A DNA stretch of 64,000 nucleotides from Burkholderiales bacterium RIFCSPLOWO2_02_FULL_57_36 (GCA_001770855.1 MESE01000096.1:248001-312000); one strand, 5' to 3'. Positions 49,474 to 59,870 are shown, numbered from the stretch's first letter. Program-made: numbers and translations. Notes: generated by a model not told the origin, from the sequence alone.

Positions 49474-50571
49474 ATGCCAACGTCGTTTGGTTGCTTAGCA
49501 GTGTTTGCAGCAGCAGTGCTTCTGTCATTGAACTTTTTTTCTGTATCCGTCTTCGCCGCCCCACCCCGGTTCGCACAAGTCACCTCCGACAAACCACTCA
49601 TCTTCCCCCGCGACTTCGGCGCCCATCCCGACTTTCGTACCGAGTGGTGGTATGCGACCGGGTGGCTGGATATGCCGGATCGGAAGCCGCTTGGTTTCCA
49701 GATTACTTTCTTCCGCTTTGCCAGCGAACACGATCCAGCTAATCCGAGCCGCTTCGCGCCGAAGCAGCTGATTATCGCGCACGCGGCGCTGTCGGATCCG
49801 TCGGTGGGCAAACTTTTGCATGACCAGAAAAGCGCGCGCGAAGGATTCGGACTGGCTTACGCACAAGAGGGCGATACTGATGTGAAGCTGGATGACTGGC
49901 GGCTGGTGCGCGATGCTGATGGACGTTACCAGGTCAGCGTGCCGGCGCGCGACTTTACGTTGACGCTGTCGCTGACGCCTTCACAAGCACCGATGCTGCA
50001 AGGCGAAAACGGATTTTCGCGCAAGGGGCCCAAGCCGGAACAGGCCAGCTACTATTACAGCGAGCCGCATCTTCAGGTTGCAGGCACCGTCACTCGCGAT
50101 GGAAAACCCATCGCGGTCAAAGGCAGCGCCTGGCTCGATCATGAATGGTCCACCAGCGTGCTCGATCCTGACGCCGCCGGATGGGACTGGATCGGCGCCA
50201 ATCTGGATGACGGCTCGGCATTGATGGCATTCCAGATCCGCGGCAAGAACGGTGATAAGCTCTGGGCGCACGCCGCATTGCGCGACGCTTCCGGACGCGT
50301 GACGCAGTTCAAGCCGAAGGATATCGAATTTTCCCCATCGCGCAGTTGGCGTTCTCCGCACACCAATGCATCCTATCCAGTAGAAACGAAACTTCGGACC
50401 GGCGACATCAAGTGGCAAATAATTCCATTGCAAGACGACCAGGAACTCGATTCACGGCGCTCGACCGGAGCGGTTTATTGGGAAGGTGCAGTGTCCATCA
50501 CCCGCGACGGAAAAGCCGCCGGCCGGGGTTATCTTGAAATGACCGGCTATGTCAAACCACTCAAACTATGA
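49474..50571 (+). CDS. AttH-like secreted lipocalin/carotenoid-hydratase-fold protein
   Basis: 365 residues from the Met at 49474, which begins a signal peptide (LAVFAAAVLLSLNFFSVSVFA). The mature part shows the AttH/CrtC pattern: FRTEWWYATGWLDM, PLGFQITFFRF, a YYYSEPHLQVAGTV strand, and GSAWLDHEWSTSVLDPD. The frame is open from a well-spaced ATG at 49237 that overlaps the permease stop, adding 79 residues encoded largely by the dispersed repeat, so the true start is unsettled. The protein probably acts in the periplasm with the ABC system encoded upstream; ligand unknown. Confidence 0.85.
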   Translation: MPTSFGCLAVFAAAVLLSLNFFSVSVFAAPPRFAQVTSDKPLIFPRDFGAHPDFRTEWWYATGWLDMPDRKPLGFQITFFRFASEHDPANPSRFAPKQLIIAHAALSDPSVGKLLHDQKSAREGFGLAYAQEGDTDVKLDDWRLVRDADGRYQVSVPARDFTLTLSLTPSQAPMLQGENGFSRKGPKPEQASYYYSEPHLQVAGTVTRDGKPIAVKGSAWLDHEWSTSVLDPDAAGWDWIGANLDDGSALMAFQIRGKNGDKLWAHAALRDASGRVTQFKPKDIEFSPSRSWRSPHTNASYPVETKLRTGDIKWQIIPLQDDQELDSRRSTGAVYWEGAVSITRDGKAAGRGYLEMTGYVKPLKL

Positions 50572-52355
50572 CCGCAACAATTCCTGACGTACCGCAAAAA
50601 GCCAGTCTGGCAACATTGGCCGGCCTGATCCCTTTTCTGAAACCATACCTGCGCCAATTCGTGCTGGCAGGCATTGCGCTGCTGGTCGCAGCCGGTGCAA
50701 CACTCGCGGTGCCATACGCATTCAAGCAAATGATCGACCTCGGATTCGGTGCTGCCGGCACGACCAGCACTGCGCATATCGACATGTACTTCATAGCACT
50801 GTTCGGTGTCGCCTGCATATTGGCAGTCGCGACCGCCGCACGTTTCTATATGGTGTCCTGGCTCGGCGAGCGCGTGACCGCCGACATTCGCAGTGCCGTG
50901 TATTCGCATGTCGTCAACCAAAGTCCGCAGTTTTTCGAAACCACGCAAACCGGTGAAGTACTGTCGCGCCTGACGACCGACACGACCTTGATCCAGGCGG
51001 TGGTCGGCACCAGCATTTCGATGGCGCTGCGCAATGTGCTGCTGTTCGTCGGCGGACTGGCAATGCTGTTCGTCACCAGCGTCAAGCTCTCGTCGCTCAT
51101 CCTGGTGATGCTGCTGGTGGTGGTGCTGCCGATCGTGGTATTCGGCCGTCGCGTGCGCAAGCTGTCGCGCGACTCGCAGGACCGCATCGCCGATGCATCG
51201 GCATTGGCCGGCGAAATCCTGAACGCGATGCCGACCGTACAGGCATTCACGCACGAGAAGATCGAGTCGACGCGCTTCGGTTCTTCGGTCGAACAGGCAT
51301 TCAGGACCGCGATGCAGCGGATTCGCGCACGTGCATTGCTGACGCTGGTCGCAATTCTGCTGGTGTTCGGCGCAATCGTGTTCGTGTTGTGGCTAGGCGC
51401 GCATGCGGTAATCCAGGGCACGATGACTGGCGGCGAGCTGGGACAATTCATCCTGTATGCAGTCATCGTTGCAGGCGCAATCGGCGCTTTGTCGGAAGTC
51501 CTCGGCGAAGCGCAACGCGCCGCAGGTGCCGCCGAACGTCTGCTTGAATTGCTGGCGGAGAAGTCGCCAATCCAATCGCCGCCGCAGCCGATGGCCTTGC
51601 CGCCGCGGACCGAAGCGGGTGCGGCCTTGACTCTGAACGATGTGACTTTCCACTACCCTTCCCGGCCGCAGTCGGCAGCATTGTGCAACCTGTCGATCGA
51701 CATCGCACCCGGCGAAACGGTTGCGGTGGTCGGGCCGTCAGGTGCGGGCAAGACAACTCTGTTCCAGCTGCTATTGCGCTTTTACGATCCGCAGCAAGGA
51801 TCGATTGCGCTGGATGGCGTCGACATCCGGCAACTGGATCTGCACACCTTGCGCGATGCCATCGGCGTGGTGCCGCAGGACACGATAGTCTTTTCCGAAA
51901 ACGCGATGGAAAACATCCGCTACGGCCGCGCTGGGGCGAGCGATGAAGAAGTAATCGCCGCGGCGAAAATGGCGGCGGCGCATGAATTCATCGAACGGCT
52001 GCCGGAAGGTTACCAATCATTCCTGGGCGAGCGCGGTGTACGTTTATCCGGCGGGCAGCGCCAGCGCATTGCAATCGCACGCGCCTTGCTGAAGAATCCG
52101 CCGCTGCTGTTGCTGGATGAAGCGACCAGCGCACTGGATGCGGAGTCGGAGCGTCTGGTGCAAAGCGCGCTGGAAGCGGCGATGGTCGGGCGCACTACCC
52201 TTGTCATCGCGCATCGACTGGCGACGGTGCAGCGGGCGGATCGGATTATCGTGATGGAGCATGGCAAGGTTGTGGAGACGGGGACGCATGGGGAGTTGGT
52301 GGCGAAGGGCGGGTTGTATGCGAGTCTGGCGGCGTTGCAGTTTAATTTGGCGTGA
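50568..52355 (+). CDS. MsbA/BmrA-like ABC exporter half-transporter
   Basis: 595 residues: six-helix ABC transmembrane domain (about 20-315) and ATPase domain with Walker A GPSGAGKTT, signature [15 protein letters not shown], Walker B LLLLDEATSALD and H-loop IAHRLATV. It probably works as a homodimer exporting a lipid or drug. The ATG overlaps the attH stop (ATGA). The last 150 bases are G/T-rich, as in the upstream permease. A 207-base gap with GC-poor and repeat-like segments follows before thyA. Confidence 0.9.
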   Translation: MTATIPDVPQKASLATLAGLIPFLKPYLRQFVLAGIALLVAAGATLAVPYAFKQMIDLGFGAAGTTSTAHIDMYFIALFGVACILAVATAARFYMVSWLGERVTADIRSAVYSHVVNQSPQFFETTQTGEVLSRLTTDTTLIQAVVGTSISMALRNVLLFVGGLAMLFVTSVKLSSLILVMLLVVVLPIVVFGRRVRKLSRDSQDRIADASALAGEILNAMPTVQAFTHEKIESTRFGSSVEQAFRTAMQRIRARALLTLVAILLVFGAIVFVLWLGAHAVIQGTMTGGELGQFILYAVIVAGAIGALSEVLGEAQRAAGAAERLLELLAEKSPIQSPPQPMALPPRTEAGAALTLNDVTFHYPSRPQSAALCNLSIDIAPGETVAVVGPSGAGKTTLFQLLLRFYDPQQGSIALDGVDIRQLDLHTLRDAIGVVPQDTIVFSENAMENIRYGRAGASDEEVIAAAKMAAAHEFIERLPEGYQSFLGERGVRLSGGQRQRIAIARALLKNPPLLLLDEATSALDAESERLVQSALEAAMVGRTTLVIAHRLATVQRADRIIVMEHGKVVETGTHGELVAKGGLYASLAALQFNLA

Positions 52356-52562
52356 AGTCGCTGCATACGCATTTCGTTTTAGAACCTATTGCCTTTCGTG
52401 GCGGCGTGCCGGGCTAAAGGCATGCATCCACGAGGGACAAGCCGTTTTGCATTTTCGGAGGAAAGGCAACTCGAGACTCGCAGCGAAGGATACAACTCTT
52501 TTCCGCCCGACTCCTACCGCCAAATCTCGGTAAAATAGCCGCAATCCAAGGAAAAATCCCCC

Positions 52563-53357
52563 ATGCGCCAATACCTCGACTTCATGCGCCATGTCTACGA
52601 ACATGGCACCGAAAAAACCGACCGCACCGGCACCGGTACCCGCTCGGCATTCGGCCACCAGATGCGCTTCAATCTGCAGGACGGCTTTCCGCTGCTGACC
52701 ACCAAGAAGCTGCACCTGAAATCGATTGTCCATGAACTGATCTGGTTCCTGGCCGGCTCGACGAACATCAAGTACCTGAAAGACAACGGCGTATCGATCT
52801 GGGACGACTGGGCCGATGCCGAAGGCAATCTCGGGCCAATCTACGGCTATCAATGGCGCTCCTGGCCGACGCCTGACGGGCGGCATATCGACCAGATTGC
52901 GCAGGTGCTGGACCAGATCAAAAACAATCCCGACTCGCGCCGCATGATCGTGTCGGCCTGGAATGTGGCCGATATCCCGCAAATGAAACTGCCGCCGTGC
53001 CATGCGTTCTTCCAATTCTATGTGGCTGACGGCAAGCTGTCGTGCCAGCTGTATCAGCGCAGCGCCGATATCTTTCTCGGCGTGCCGTTCAATATCGCCT
53101 CGTATGCATTGCTGACCCACATGATGGCCGAACAGACCGGGCTGCAGGTCGGCGATTTCGTCTGGACCGGCGGCGATTGCCATTTGTATTCGAACCATAT
53201 GGAGCAGGTACAGGAACAACTGGCGCGTACGCCATACGAGTTGCCGAAGCTGGTCATCAAGCGCAAGCCGGATTCAATATTCGGCTACCAATATGAAGAT
53301 TTCGAAATCGCCGACTATCAGTCGCATCCGCATATCAAGGCGCCGGTCGCCGTTTAA
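52563..53357 (+). CDS. thyA: Thymidylate synthase
   Basis: Converts dUMP to dTMP with methylene-tetrahydrofolate. 264 residues with catalytic Cys in [12 protein letters not shown] (about residue 146), folate and dUMP-binding motifs [34 protein letters not shown] and [16 protein letters not shown] element at 52531-52536, about 27 bases before the ATG, is a possible -10. It precedes folA, the enzyme that recycles its dihydrofolate product. Confidence 0.98.
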   Translation: MRQYLDFMRHVYEHGTEKTDRTGTGTRSAFGHQMRFNLQDGFPLLTTKKLHLKSIVHELIWFLAGSTNIKYLKDNGVSIWDDWADAEGNLGPIYGYQWRSWPTPDGRHIDQIAQVLDQIKNNPDSRRMIVSAWNVADIPQMKLPPCHAFFQFYVADGKLSCQLYQRSADIFLGVPFNIASYALLTHMMAEQTGLQVGDFVWTGGDCHLYSNHMEQVQEQLARTPYELPKLVIKRKPDSIFGYQYEDFEIADYQSHPHIKAPVAV

Positions 53358-53375
53358 ATTCATCATCCTCCAAGC

Positions 53376-53861
53376 ATGCAATCCCATCTAAGCATCGTCG
53401 TCGCCATCGACAGCCAACGCGGCATCGGCGCCAATAACACCCTGCCCTGGCATCTGCCGGAAGACCTCGCGCATTTCAAACGCACCACATCCGGCCACCC
53501 GATCATCATGGGTCGCAAGACCTTCGATTCGATCGGCCGGCCGCTGCCGAACCGGCGCAATATCGTGATCACGCGCAATGCCCACTGGGCACATGACGGT
53601 GTCGACACTGCAGCATCGCTGGATGCCGCAATCGAGTTGGCGGGTGATGCAGAAGCGTTCGTGATTGGCGGCGCACAGATTTTCATCGAAGCTTTACCGC
53701 GCGTTGACAAGCTGATCGTTACCGAAATCGCCGCGACCTTCGATTGCGATACGTTTTTTTCACCCATCGATCCAGAACAATGGGAAGAAATCTCGCGTGA
53801 ACCGCATCAGTCGGAGAAAACGGGCTTGCACTATGCATTCGTTACCTACCAGCGACGCTAG
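53376..53861 (+). CDS. folA: Dihydrofolate reductase
   Basis: Reduces dihydrofolate using NADPH. 161 residues with IVVAIDSQRGIGANNTLPWHL (folate site begins here), DLAHFKRTT with the catalytic acidic residue nearby, IMGRKTFDSIGRPLPNRRNIV (NADPH motifs) and VIGGAQIFIEALP. It lies 18 bases after thyA, a common pairing. Confidence 0.96.
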   Translation: MQSHLSIVVAIDSQRGIGANNTLPWHLPEDLAHFKRTTSGHPIIMGRKTFDSIGRPLPNRRNIVITRNAHWAHDGVDTAASLDAAIELAGDAEAFVIGGAQIFIEALPRVDKLIVTEIAATFDCDTFFSPIDPEQWEEISREPHQSEKTGLHYAFVTYQRR

Positions 53862-54095
53862 CATCCGCATCGCTGTAGGTAACACATGGCAAGTATTGTT
53901 GCTTTTTCATCGATGCAAACACGCCAATCAAAGGATATTGGTTGATTTCCCCCGAACCGGCCGCATTTCTGCGAAAATTCCGTTCTTGAATTTTTCGGCG
54001 CGCAAGCGGTTGTTGCCACGACTGGCCCAGGCGTCTCCAGAGACTGTGTCGACCTACTCATCGAGACAGCCTCTCATTTGCTATCAGGAGACCTC

Positions 54096-56345
54096 ATGAA
54101 ATTCCGCTTCCCGATCGTCATCATCGACGAAGACTTCCGTTCTGAAAATACCTCCGGTCTCGGCATCCGTGCCTTGGCGGACGCCATGGAAAAAGAAGGC
54201 ATGGAAGTGCTGGGCGTGACCAGCTACGGCGACCTGTCCCAGTTTGCCCAGCAGCAGTCGCGCGCATCGGCCTTCATCCTGTCGATCGACGATGAAGAAT
54301 TCGGCGGCGGGTCACATGAAGAAACCGACCATGCGCTCAAATCGCTGCGCGCCTTCGTCGAGGAAATCCGCTACAAGAACGCCGACATCCCGATCTACCT
54401 GTATGGCGAAACCCGTACATCGCGGCATATCCCGAACGATATCCTGCGCGAACTGCACGGCTTCATCCACATGTTCGAGGATACGCCCGAGTTCGTCGCA
54501 CGCCATATCATCCGCGAAGCGAAATCCTATCTCGACGGCCTGTCGCCGCCGTTTTTCCGCGCTCTGGTGCACTACGCGCAGGACGGTTCCTACTCCTGGC
54601 ATTGCCCGGGCCATTCCGGCGGCGTGGCCTTCCTGAAGTCGCCGGTCGGCCAGATGTTCCACCAGTTTTTCGGCGAGAACATGCTGCGCGCCGATGTCTG
54701 CAACGCCGTTGAAGAACTGGGCCAGTTGCTCGACCATACCGGTCCGGTGGCTGCTTCGGAACGCAATGCGGCACGCATCTTCAATGCCGATCATTGCTAT
54801 TTCGTCACCAACGGCACCTCCACTTCCAACAAGATGGTCTGGCATTCAACGGTGGCGCCGGGCGACATCGTGGTGGTGGACCGCAATTGCCACAAGTCGA
54901 TCCTGCATTCGATCATCATGACCGGCGCCATTCCGGTGTTCCTGATGCCGACCCGCAATCACCTCGGCATCATCGGCCCGATTCCTCTTGAAGAGTTCAA
55001 GATGGAAAACATCATGAAGAAGATCGAGGCAAATCCGTTCGCGCGCGAAGCGAAAAACAAGAAGCCGCGCATTCTGACCATCACGCAATCGACCTATGAC
55101 GGCGTGGTATACAACGTCGAGACGCTGAAGGAAATGCTGGACGGGAAGATCGACACGCTGCACTTCGATGAAGCCTGGCTGCCGCATGCCACGTTCCATG
55201 ACTTTTACAAGAACATGCATGCGATCGGCAAAGACCGGCCGCGCGCGAAAGAATCGATGATTTTTTCGACGCAATCGACGCACAAGCTGCTGGCCGGCCT
55301 GTCGCAGGCATCGCAAATCCTGGTGCGCGAATCGGAGACGGTCAAGCTCGATCAAGACATGTTCAACGAAGCCTACCTGATGCACACGTCGACCTCGCCG
55401 CAATACGCGATCATCGCCTCCTGCGATGTCGCTGCGGCGATGATGGAAGCCCCGGGCGGTACCGCACTGGTTGAGGAAAGCATCCTGGAAGCGCTGAATT
55501 TCCGCCGCGCGATGCGCAAGATCGATGAAGAATGGGGCAAGGACTGGTGGTTCCAGGTCTGGGGGCCGGACAAACTGTCGGACGACGGCATCGGTACGCA
55601 GGAAGACTGGATGATCCATGCCGAAGACACCTGGCATGGCTTCGGCAATCTCGCGCCCGGCTTCAACATGCTCGATCCGATCAAGGCGACCATCGTTACA
55701 CCGGGACTGTCGCTGGACGGCAAGTTTGGCGAGTCCGGCATTCCGGCATCGATCGTGACGCGCTATCTTGCCGAGCACGGCGTAATCGTGGAAAAAGCCG
55801 GCCTGTATTCGTTCTTCATCATGTTTACCATCGGGATCACGAAGGGACGCTGGAATACCTTGCTGACTGCATTGCAGCAGTTCAAGGACGACTATGACAA
55901 GAACCAGCCGATGTGGCGCATCCTGCCTGAGTTTGCCACGGCCAACCTGCGCTACGAGCGAATCGGCCTGCGCGATCTGTGCCAGCAGATTCATGACATG
56001 TACAAAACCTATGACGTCGCGCGCCTGACCACGGAGATGTACCTGTCCGACATGCAGCCGGCCATGAAACCGTCGGATGCGTTCGCAAAAATGGCGCACC
56101 GCGAAATCGAACGGGTACCGATCGATCTGCTGGAGGGACGCGTCACATCGATTCTGCTGACGCCTTATCCACCGGGCATTCCGCTATTGATTCCGGGTGA
56201 ACGCTTCAACAGGACGATCGTCGATTACCTTCGCTTCGCGCGTGATTTCAACGAAAAATTTCCCGGCTTCGAAACCGACGTCCATGGATTGGTCACGCGT
56301 GAAGTGGACGGCAAGCGCGGCTACTTCGTCGACTGCGTAAAGTAG
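54096..56345 (+). CDS. Orn/Lys/Arg decarboxylase, PLP-dependent (inducible/biosynthetic type)
   Basis: 749 residues of the large fold-I decarboxylase family: N-terminal receiver-like wing domain (about 1-130), PLP domain with SWHCPGHSGGVAF, and the Schiff-base Lys in STQSTHKLLAGLSQAS, then the C-terminal domain with TPYPPGIPLLIPGERF. CAGGAGA precedes the ATG at 54096, ruling out the Met at 54078. Similarity looks nearest to arginine/lysine decarboxylases of betaproteobacteria, but the substrate cannot be fixed from motifs. No antiporter gene is adjacent, which argues against a simple acid-resistance pair. Confidence 0.92.
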   Translation: MKFRFPIVIIDEDFRSENTSGLGIRALADAMEKEGMEVLGVTSYGDLSQFAQQQSRASAFILSIDDEEFGGGSHEETDHALKSLRAFVEEIRYKNADIPIYLYGETRTSRHIPNDILRELHGFIHMFEDTPEFVARHIIREAKSYLDGLSPPFFRALVHYAQDGSYSWHCPGHSGGVAFLKSPVGQMFHQFFGENMLRADVCNAVEELGQLLDHTGPVAASERNAARIFNADHCYFVTNGTSTSNKMVWHSTVAPGDIVVVDRNCHKSILHSIIMTGAIPVFLMPTRNHLGIIGPIPLEEFKMENIMKKIEANPFAREAKNKKPRILTITQSTYDGVVYNVETLKEMLDGKIDTLHFDEAWLPHATFHDFYKNMHAIGKDRPRAKESMIFSTQSTHKLLAGLSQASQILVRESETVKLDQDMFNEAYLMHTSTSPQYAIIASCDVAAAMMEAPGGTALVEESILEALNFRRAMRKIDEEWGKDWWFQVWGPDKLSDDGIGTQEDWMIHAEDTWHGFGNLAPGFNMLDPIKATIVTPGLSLDGKFGESGIPASIVTRYLAEHGVIVEKAGLYSFFIMFTIGITKGRWNTLLTALQQFKDDYDKNQPMWRILPEFATANLRYERIGLRDLCQQIHDMYKTYDVARLTTEMYLSDMQPAMKPSDAFAKMAHREIERVPIDLLEGRVTSILLTPYPPGIPLLIPGERFNRTIVDYLRFARDFNEKFPGFETDVHGLVTREVDGKRGYFVDCVK

Positions 56346-56360
56346 CAAAAATGCAACGAC

Positions 56361-56390
56361 GAGCCCCGGCCACGCCGCCGGGGCTCTTGT
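56361..56390 (+). terminator. Intrinsic terminator of the decarboxylase gene
   Basis: GAGCCCCGGC and its perfect complement GCCGGGGCTC around a six-base loop, followed by TTGTTTCC, 16 bases after the stop. Confidence 0.85.
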
Positions 56391-56479
56391 TTCCCTCTGT
56401 TCTCATTTGGATGCCGGTCTGCGCCACGAATAAGCAGACGGCCATTATTGATGCGGCACGAATAAGTATGGAGCCGCAT

Positions 56480-56517
56480 CCCCTCACCCCGGCCCTCTCC
56501 CAGAGGGAGAGGGTGAG
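56480..56517. repeat. Dispersed inverted repeat (CCCTCACCCC...GGGTGAG type)
   Basis: CTCACCC/CCCTCTCCC followed by GGGAGAGGGTGAG forms a long hairpin. This sequence type is a familiar scattered intergenic repeat in many proteobacteria. It sits in the long gap between the decarboxylase and the second chemoreceptor. Confidence 0.65.
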
Positions 56518-56958
56518 AAATGGGCACGATGAAATAGAGACTTCATCGTGCCGGATCAATAACGAAACGGCAGTCCGCAAGGCTCCTTATCCTTGCCGGT
56601 TTCTCCGGATCATCGGGCAAGACGGTTACTCATATCGACCATGCTGCCCCGCTCGCTTGCGTCCGTCTAGCCTCTCCGCGCAGGGTCGCACGATTGAAAA
56701 TCCAACGCTCTGCCCGCTCCATGAACCGGATTCGTCCTCTCCATTGTTCGATATTGTGTACAAATTAATTTTCAAAGTTGCTTAAAATCATTGAATCCGC
56801 GTAGGATACTAATCAATTCGGCACCGGAAGGATTCGATCGCACACATCGTCAAGATCCTGCGATCACAGAGTTTCTTCCGGATCGCCGTCAATCTGAAAA
56901 GAGTTGATGCCTTTCTCTGCGATGAAGAGCCCGACAAACCCGACCAATACTGTGTGAG

Positions 56959-58710
56959 ATGGCCAACATGAATTTCGCAAAATTGAAAATCCGCAACAAG
57001 GTGGTGATCAGCTTCGGCTTCGTGATGCTCCTGTTCGGAGCGATGATTTGCCTGGCAATCCTCAGAATGGGAGAGCTGGACTCGACCAATCAACAAGTGA
57101 TCCAGCAGGATTCGGAGCGTGTGCGGCTTGCCACGGCGGCATTGGACAGTGCACATACAGGCATGGAACTCGTCCTTCAACTGACGAATCCCTTCGATAG
57201 CGAACGGGCAACCGATCTTAGAGCCCAGGTAGCCGCCAACGCCGAGGCTTTCAATGAGATTATCGGCAAATTGGCATTGCAAGGCGAATCGCCGGAAGAA
57301 AAAGCAGTATCCGACAAGATCAAGCAGTCCGCGGCCCAGTACATGACTTCGCACAATGCGACGCTGGATTTGATAGACACAGGCAGAGTTGTCGAAGCAA
57401 GCAAATCCGCATTTGGCGAAACCTCGGCGTCGCTCCATTTGTTTCTCAGCCAATTACGTGAACTGAACAAACAACAGGATCAGAGAATGGCAGCGGCGGC
57501 AAGAACCAGCCGCGAAATCTACGAGTCGACCCGAAACGGCGTACTGGGAATCGGCATCCTTGCACTCGTACTCTTCGTAGTGTCAGCCAGCATGTTCACG
57601 CTCCAACTGGCGAATCAGCTTGGCGGCGAGCCGGATTTTGCCGTCAAGATCGCGAACAAGGTGGCGCAGGGCGATTTGCGCGTCGTGATCCATACGATGA
57701 AGAACGACCAGTCAAGCGTACTTTACGCAATCAGGACCATGCGTGACAGCCTCGACGGTATCGTCGGAAAAGTCCGGGCCGGAACCGACACGATTGCCGC
57801 CGCCTCCGGCCGGCTTGCCGCCGGCAACCTGGAGCTGGCTTCACGCACGGAACAACAAGCCAGCGCACTGGAAGAAACCGCGTCTTCGATGGAAGAATTG
57901 ACATCCACCGTCAAGCAAAACGCGGACAATGCGCGGCAAGCCAACCAATTGGCGATCTCTGCCTCCGACGTTGCGGTCAAGGGTGGCGCAGTCGTTTCCC
58001 AAGTCGTCGAAACCATGGGTTCCATCAATGCGTCGGCAAAGAAGATTGTCGATATCATCAGCGTGATCGATGGCATTGCGTTTCAAACCAATATTCTAGC
58101 GCTGAATGCAGCGGTCGAAGCCGCGCGCGCGGGCGAACAAGGCCGGGGATTCGCTGTCGTCGCCGCCGAGGTGCGCAGCCTGGCGCAACGCTCGGCCAGC
58201 GCCGCCAAGGAAATAAAATCATTGATCAGCGATTCCGTGGAAAAGGTCGATGCCGGCAGCAGCCTGGTGACCGAAGCAGGCACGACCATGGAAGAAGTCG
58301 TTGAAAGCGTCAAGCGCGTAACCGACATCATGTCGGAAATCATGACCGCGAGCCAGGAGCAAAGCACCGGAATCGAGCAAGTGAATCAGGCGCTGGCGCA
58401 GATGGACCGGGTGACGCAGCAGAACGCCGCACTGGTCGAGGAAGCAGCCGCCGCGGCCGCCGGCCTGAAGGATCAGGCGACCAACCTGACGCAAGTCGTC
58501 AGCGTGTTTCAGCTCAATAGCAACCATGCTACGGCAATCGCAACGACACCCCGGCCGGCAGTTGCAACCCCGCGTGCAACGAAGGAAAAACCGGCCTTGC
58601 CGACGACAGCGCCGAAACGACAGCCCGCCAAGCGCGTGGCCGAAACATCCCAGCGAAAAGCCCTTACGCATACTGGAGCGCCTGCGGGTAGCGATTGGGA
58701 AGAATTCTAA
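56959..58710 (+). CDS. Methyl-accepting chemotaxis protein with CheR-tether C-terminus
   Basis: 583 residues. TM1 at about 13-35, a periplasmic helical sensor (about 36-190) of four-helix-bundle type, TM2 at about 195-215, HAMP-like linker, then the signalling domain with the hairpin tip [19 protein letters not shown]. The Ala/Thr/Pro-rich tail ends in DWEEF, the CheR-binding pentapeptide form. The signalling domain is closely similar to that of the receptor in the che operon, while the sensor part differs. The start may be the Met at 56968. It is orphan, outside the che operon. Ligand unknown. Confidence 0.93.
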   Translation: MANMNFAKLKIRNKVVISFGFVMLLFGAMICLAILRMGELDSTNQQVIQQDSERVRLATAALDSAHTGMELVLQLTNPFDSERATDLRAQVAANAEAFNEIIGKLALQGESPEEKAVSDKIKQSAAQYMTSHNATLDLIDTGRVVEASKSAFGETSASLHLFLSQLRELNKQQDQRMAAAARTSREIYESTRNGVLGIGILALVLFVVSASMFTLQLANQLGGEPDFAVKIANKVAQGDLRVVIHTMKNDQSSVLYAIRTMRDSLDGIVGKVRAGTDTIAAASGRLAAGNLELASRTEQQASALEETASSMEELTSTVKQNADNARQANQLAISASDVAVKGGAVVSQVVETMGSINASAKKIVDIISVIDGIAFQTNILALNAAVEAARAGEQGRGFAVVAAEVRSLAQRSASAAKEIKSLISDSVEKVDAGSSLVTEAGTTMEEVVESVKRVTDIMSEIMTASQEQSTGIEQVNQALAQMDRVTQQNAALVEEAAAAAAGLKDQATNLTQVVSVFQLNSNHATAIATTPRPAVATPRATKEKPALPTTAPKRQPAKRVAETSQRKALTHTGAPAGSDWEEF

Positions 58711-59113
58711 GATTTTTCGTTCCGAGCGGAGGTGCGGCAAGGGTTCCGTGGAGGCACCGCCGCATGCCTGCCTCTGGACCATCCTTGTGGCGGCCCGCCT
58801 TGACGTGTGCGCCAGCGGGAATCTCAACCGTGAGCGCTTCTGCGGAAGTTTGAGATTCCTCGTCGCGCTGCTCTGTCGGAATGACGGGGGGCAAGCGTCG
58901 CCGGGAATGTCGGTCGCACAAATCCCCAACCCCCAAACTGTCATCCCGAGCGAAGAGAGGGATCTCATCCGTTTCCATTGCTACTGAAGTTTGAAATTTC
59001 TCGTCGTTGCACGCCTTGGAATGACAAATTATCTTGTTGGACGCTCACATTTTGCGGACAAAGCAATCTGCATCACTGGCCTGCCAAACGCCTGACGAAT
59101 CCTTCAGCCTGCG
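58711..59113. repeat. Intergenic gap with three degenerate copies of a TCATTCC repeat
   Basis: Three related segments are seen: minus-strand CGTCATTCCGACAGAGCAG (ending near 58886), plus-strand CTGTCATCCCGAGCGAAGAG (from about 58938) and minus-strand TTGTCATTCCAAGGCGTGCA (ending near 59030). Each continues with a GAGG/GAGA and a (GG)AATCTCAAACTTC-like tail. No gene is recognised in the 403 bases. Confidence 0.6.
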
Positions 59114-59680
59114 TCAGGTCTTCGGCAAAGTCACTCCGCGCTGCCCCTGGTACTTGCCGCCACGGTCCTTGTACGACGTTTCGCAGACTTCATCGCTTTC
59201 AAAAAACACCACCTGCGCGCAACCCTCGCCCGCATAGATCTTGGCGGGCAGCGGCGTGGTATTGGAAAACTCCAGCGTCACATACCCTTCCCATTCCGGT
59301 TCGAACGGTGTCACGTTGACTATGATTCCGCAACGCGCGTACGTCGACTTTCCGAGGCAGATGGTCAGCACGCTGCGCGGAATGCGAAAATACTCGATGG
59401 TGCGCGCCAATGCGAACGAATTGGGTGGAATGATGCAAACGTCGCCCTTGAAATCGACAAAAGAATTCTCATCGAAATTCTTGGGATCGACGATCGTAGA
59501 ATTGATGTTGGTGAAAATCTTGAATTCGTTGGCGCAGCGAATATCGTAACCATACGACGACGTTCCGTAAGAGACGATTTTGTGGCCGTTGGCTTCCCGC
59601 ACCTGTCCCGGCTCGAACGGTTCGATCATCCCGGTTTCCGCGGCCATGCGGCGGATCCATCTATCGGATTTGATACTCAT
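59114..59680 (-). CDS. dcd: dCTP deaminase
   Basis: Deaminates dCTP to dUTP, the main route to dUMP for thymidylate synthase (thyA is 6 kb away). 188 residues, trimeric dUTPase-like fold, with [35 protein letters not shown] (substrate-binding Ser-Arg motif and catalytic Glu in [12 protein letters not shown]) and QVVFFESDE. Start Met is preceded by AGAAAAT only, a weak site. A 190-base gap without a gene separates it from cysC. Confidence 0.96.
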   Translation of the reverse strand: MSIKSDRWIRRMAAETGMIEPFEPGQVREANGHKIVSYGTSSYGYDIRCANEFKIFTNINSTIVDPKNFDENSFVDFKGDVCIIPPNSFALARTIEYFRIPRSVLTICLGKSTYARCGIIVNVTPFEPEWEGYVTLEFSNTTPLPAKIYAGEGCAQVVFFESDEVCETSYKDRGGKYQGQRGVTLPKT

Positions 59681-59870
59681 TATTTTCTCTTTGCGAAAAC
59701 GTCATTGAATGGATAGGTTCGCTCCGGCTAGCTGATGCGCAGAAGCAGTGAAACATGCGGATTTTACGTGAAATTCAGGCGATTTCTGCGCTAAAAATGC
59801 GCGCCGGATTCAAAAAATATCATCGTGCCAAGAAAAATATTGCGCCTGCAACGGCGCACTTGCCCGATGT

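Larger units (their letters stand above)
56346..56958. other. 613-base intergenic gap with repeats
   Basis: It contains the decarboxylase terminator, direct repeats of CACGAATAAG (about 56426 and 56458), the CCCTCACC hairpin repeat, and an 11-bp hairpin GGCACGATGAA/TTCATCGTGCC at 56523-56552. No gene is recognised. The receptor promoter should lie near the right end, but no clear flagellar-type (sigma-28) site was seen. Confidence 0.5.

Noticed and set aside
54846..56099. 417-codon minus-strand frame
   Set aside because: Antisense of the decarboxylase; no family features.
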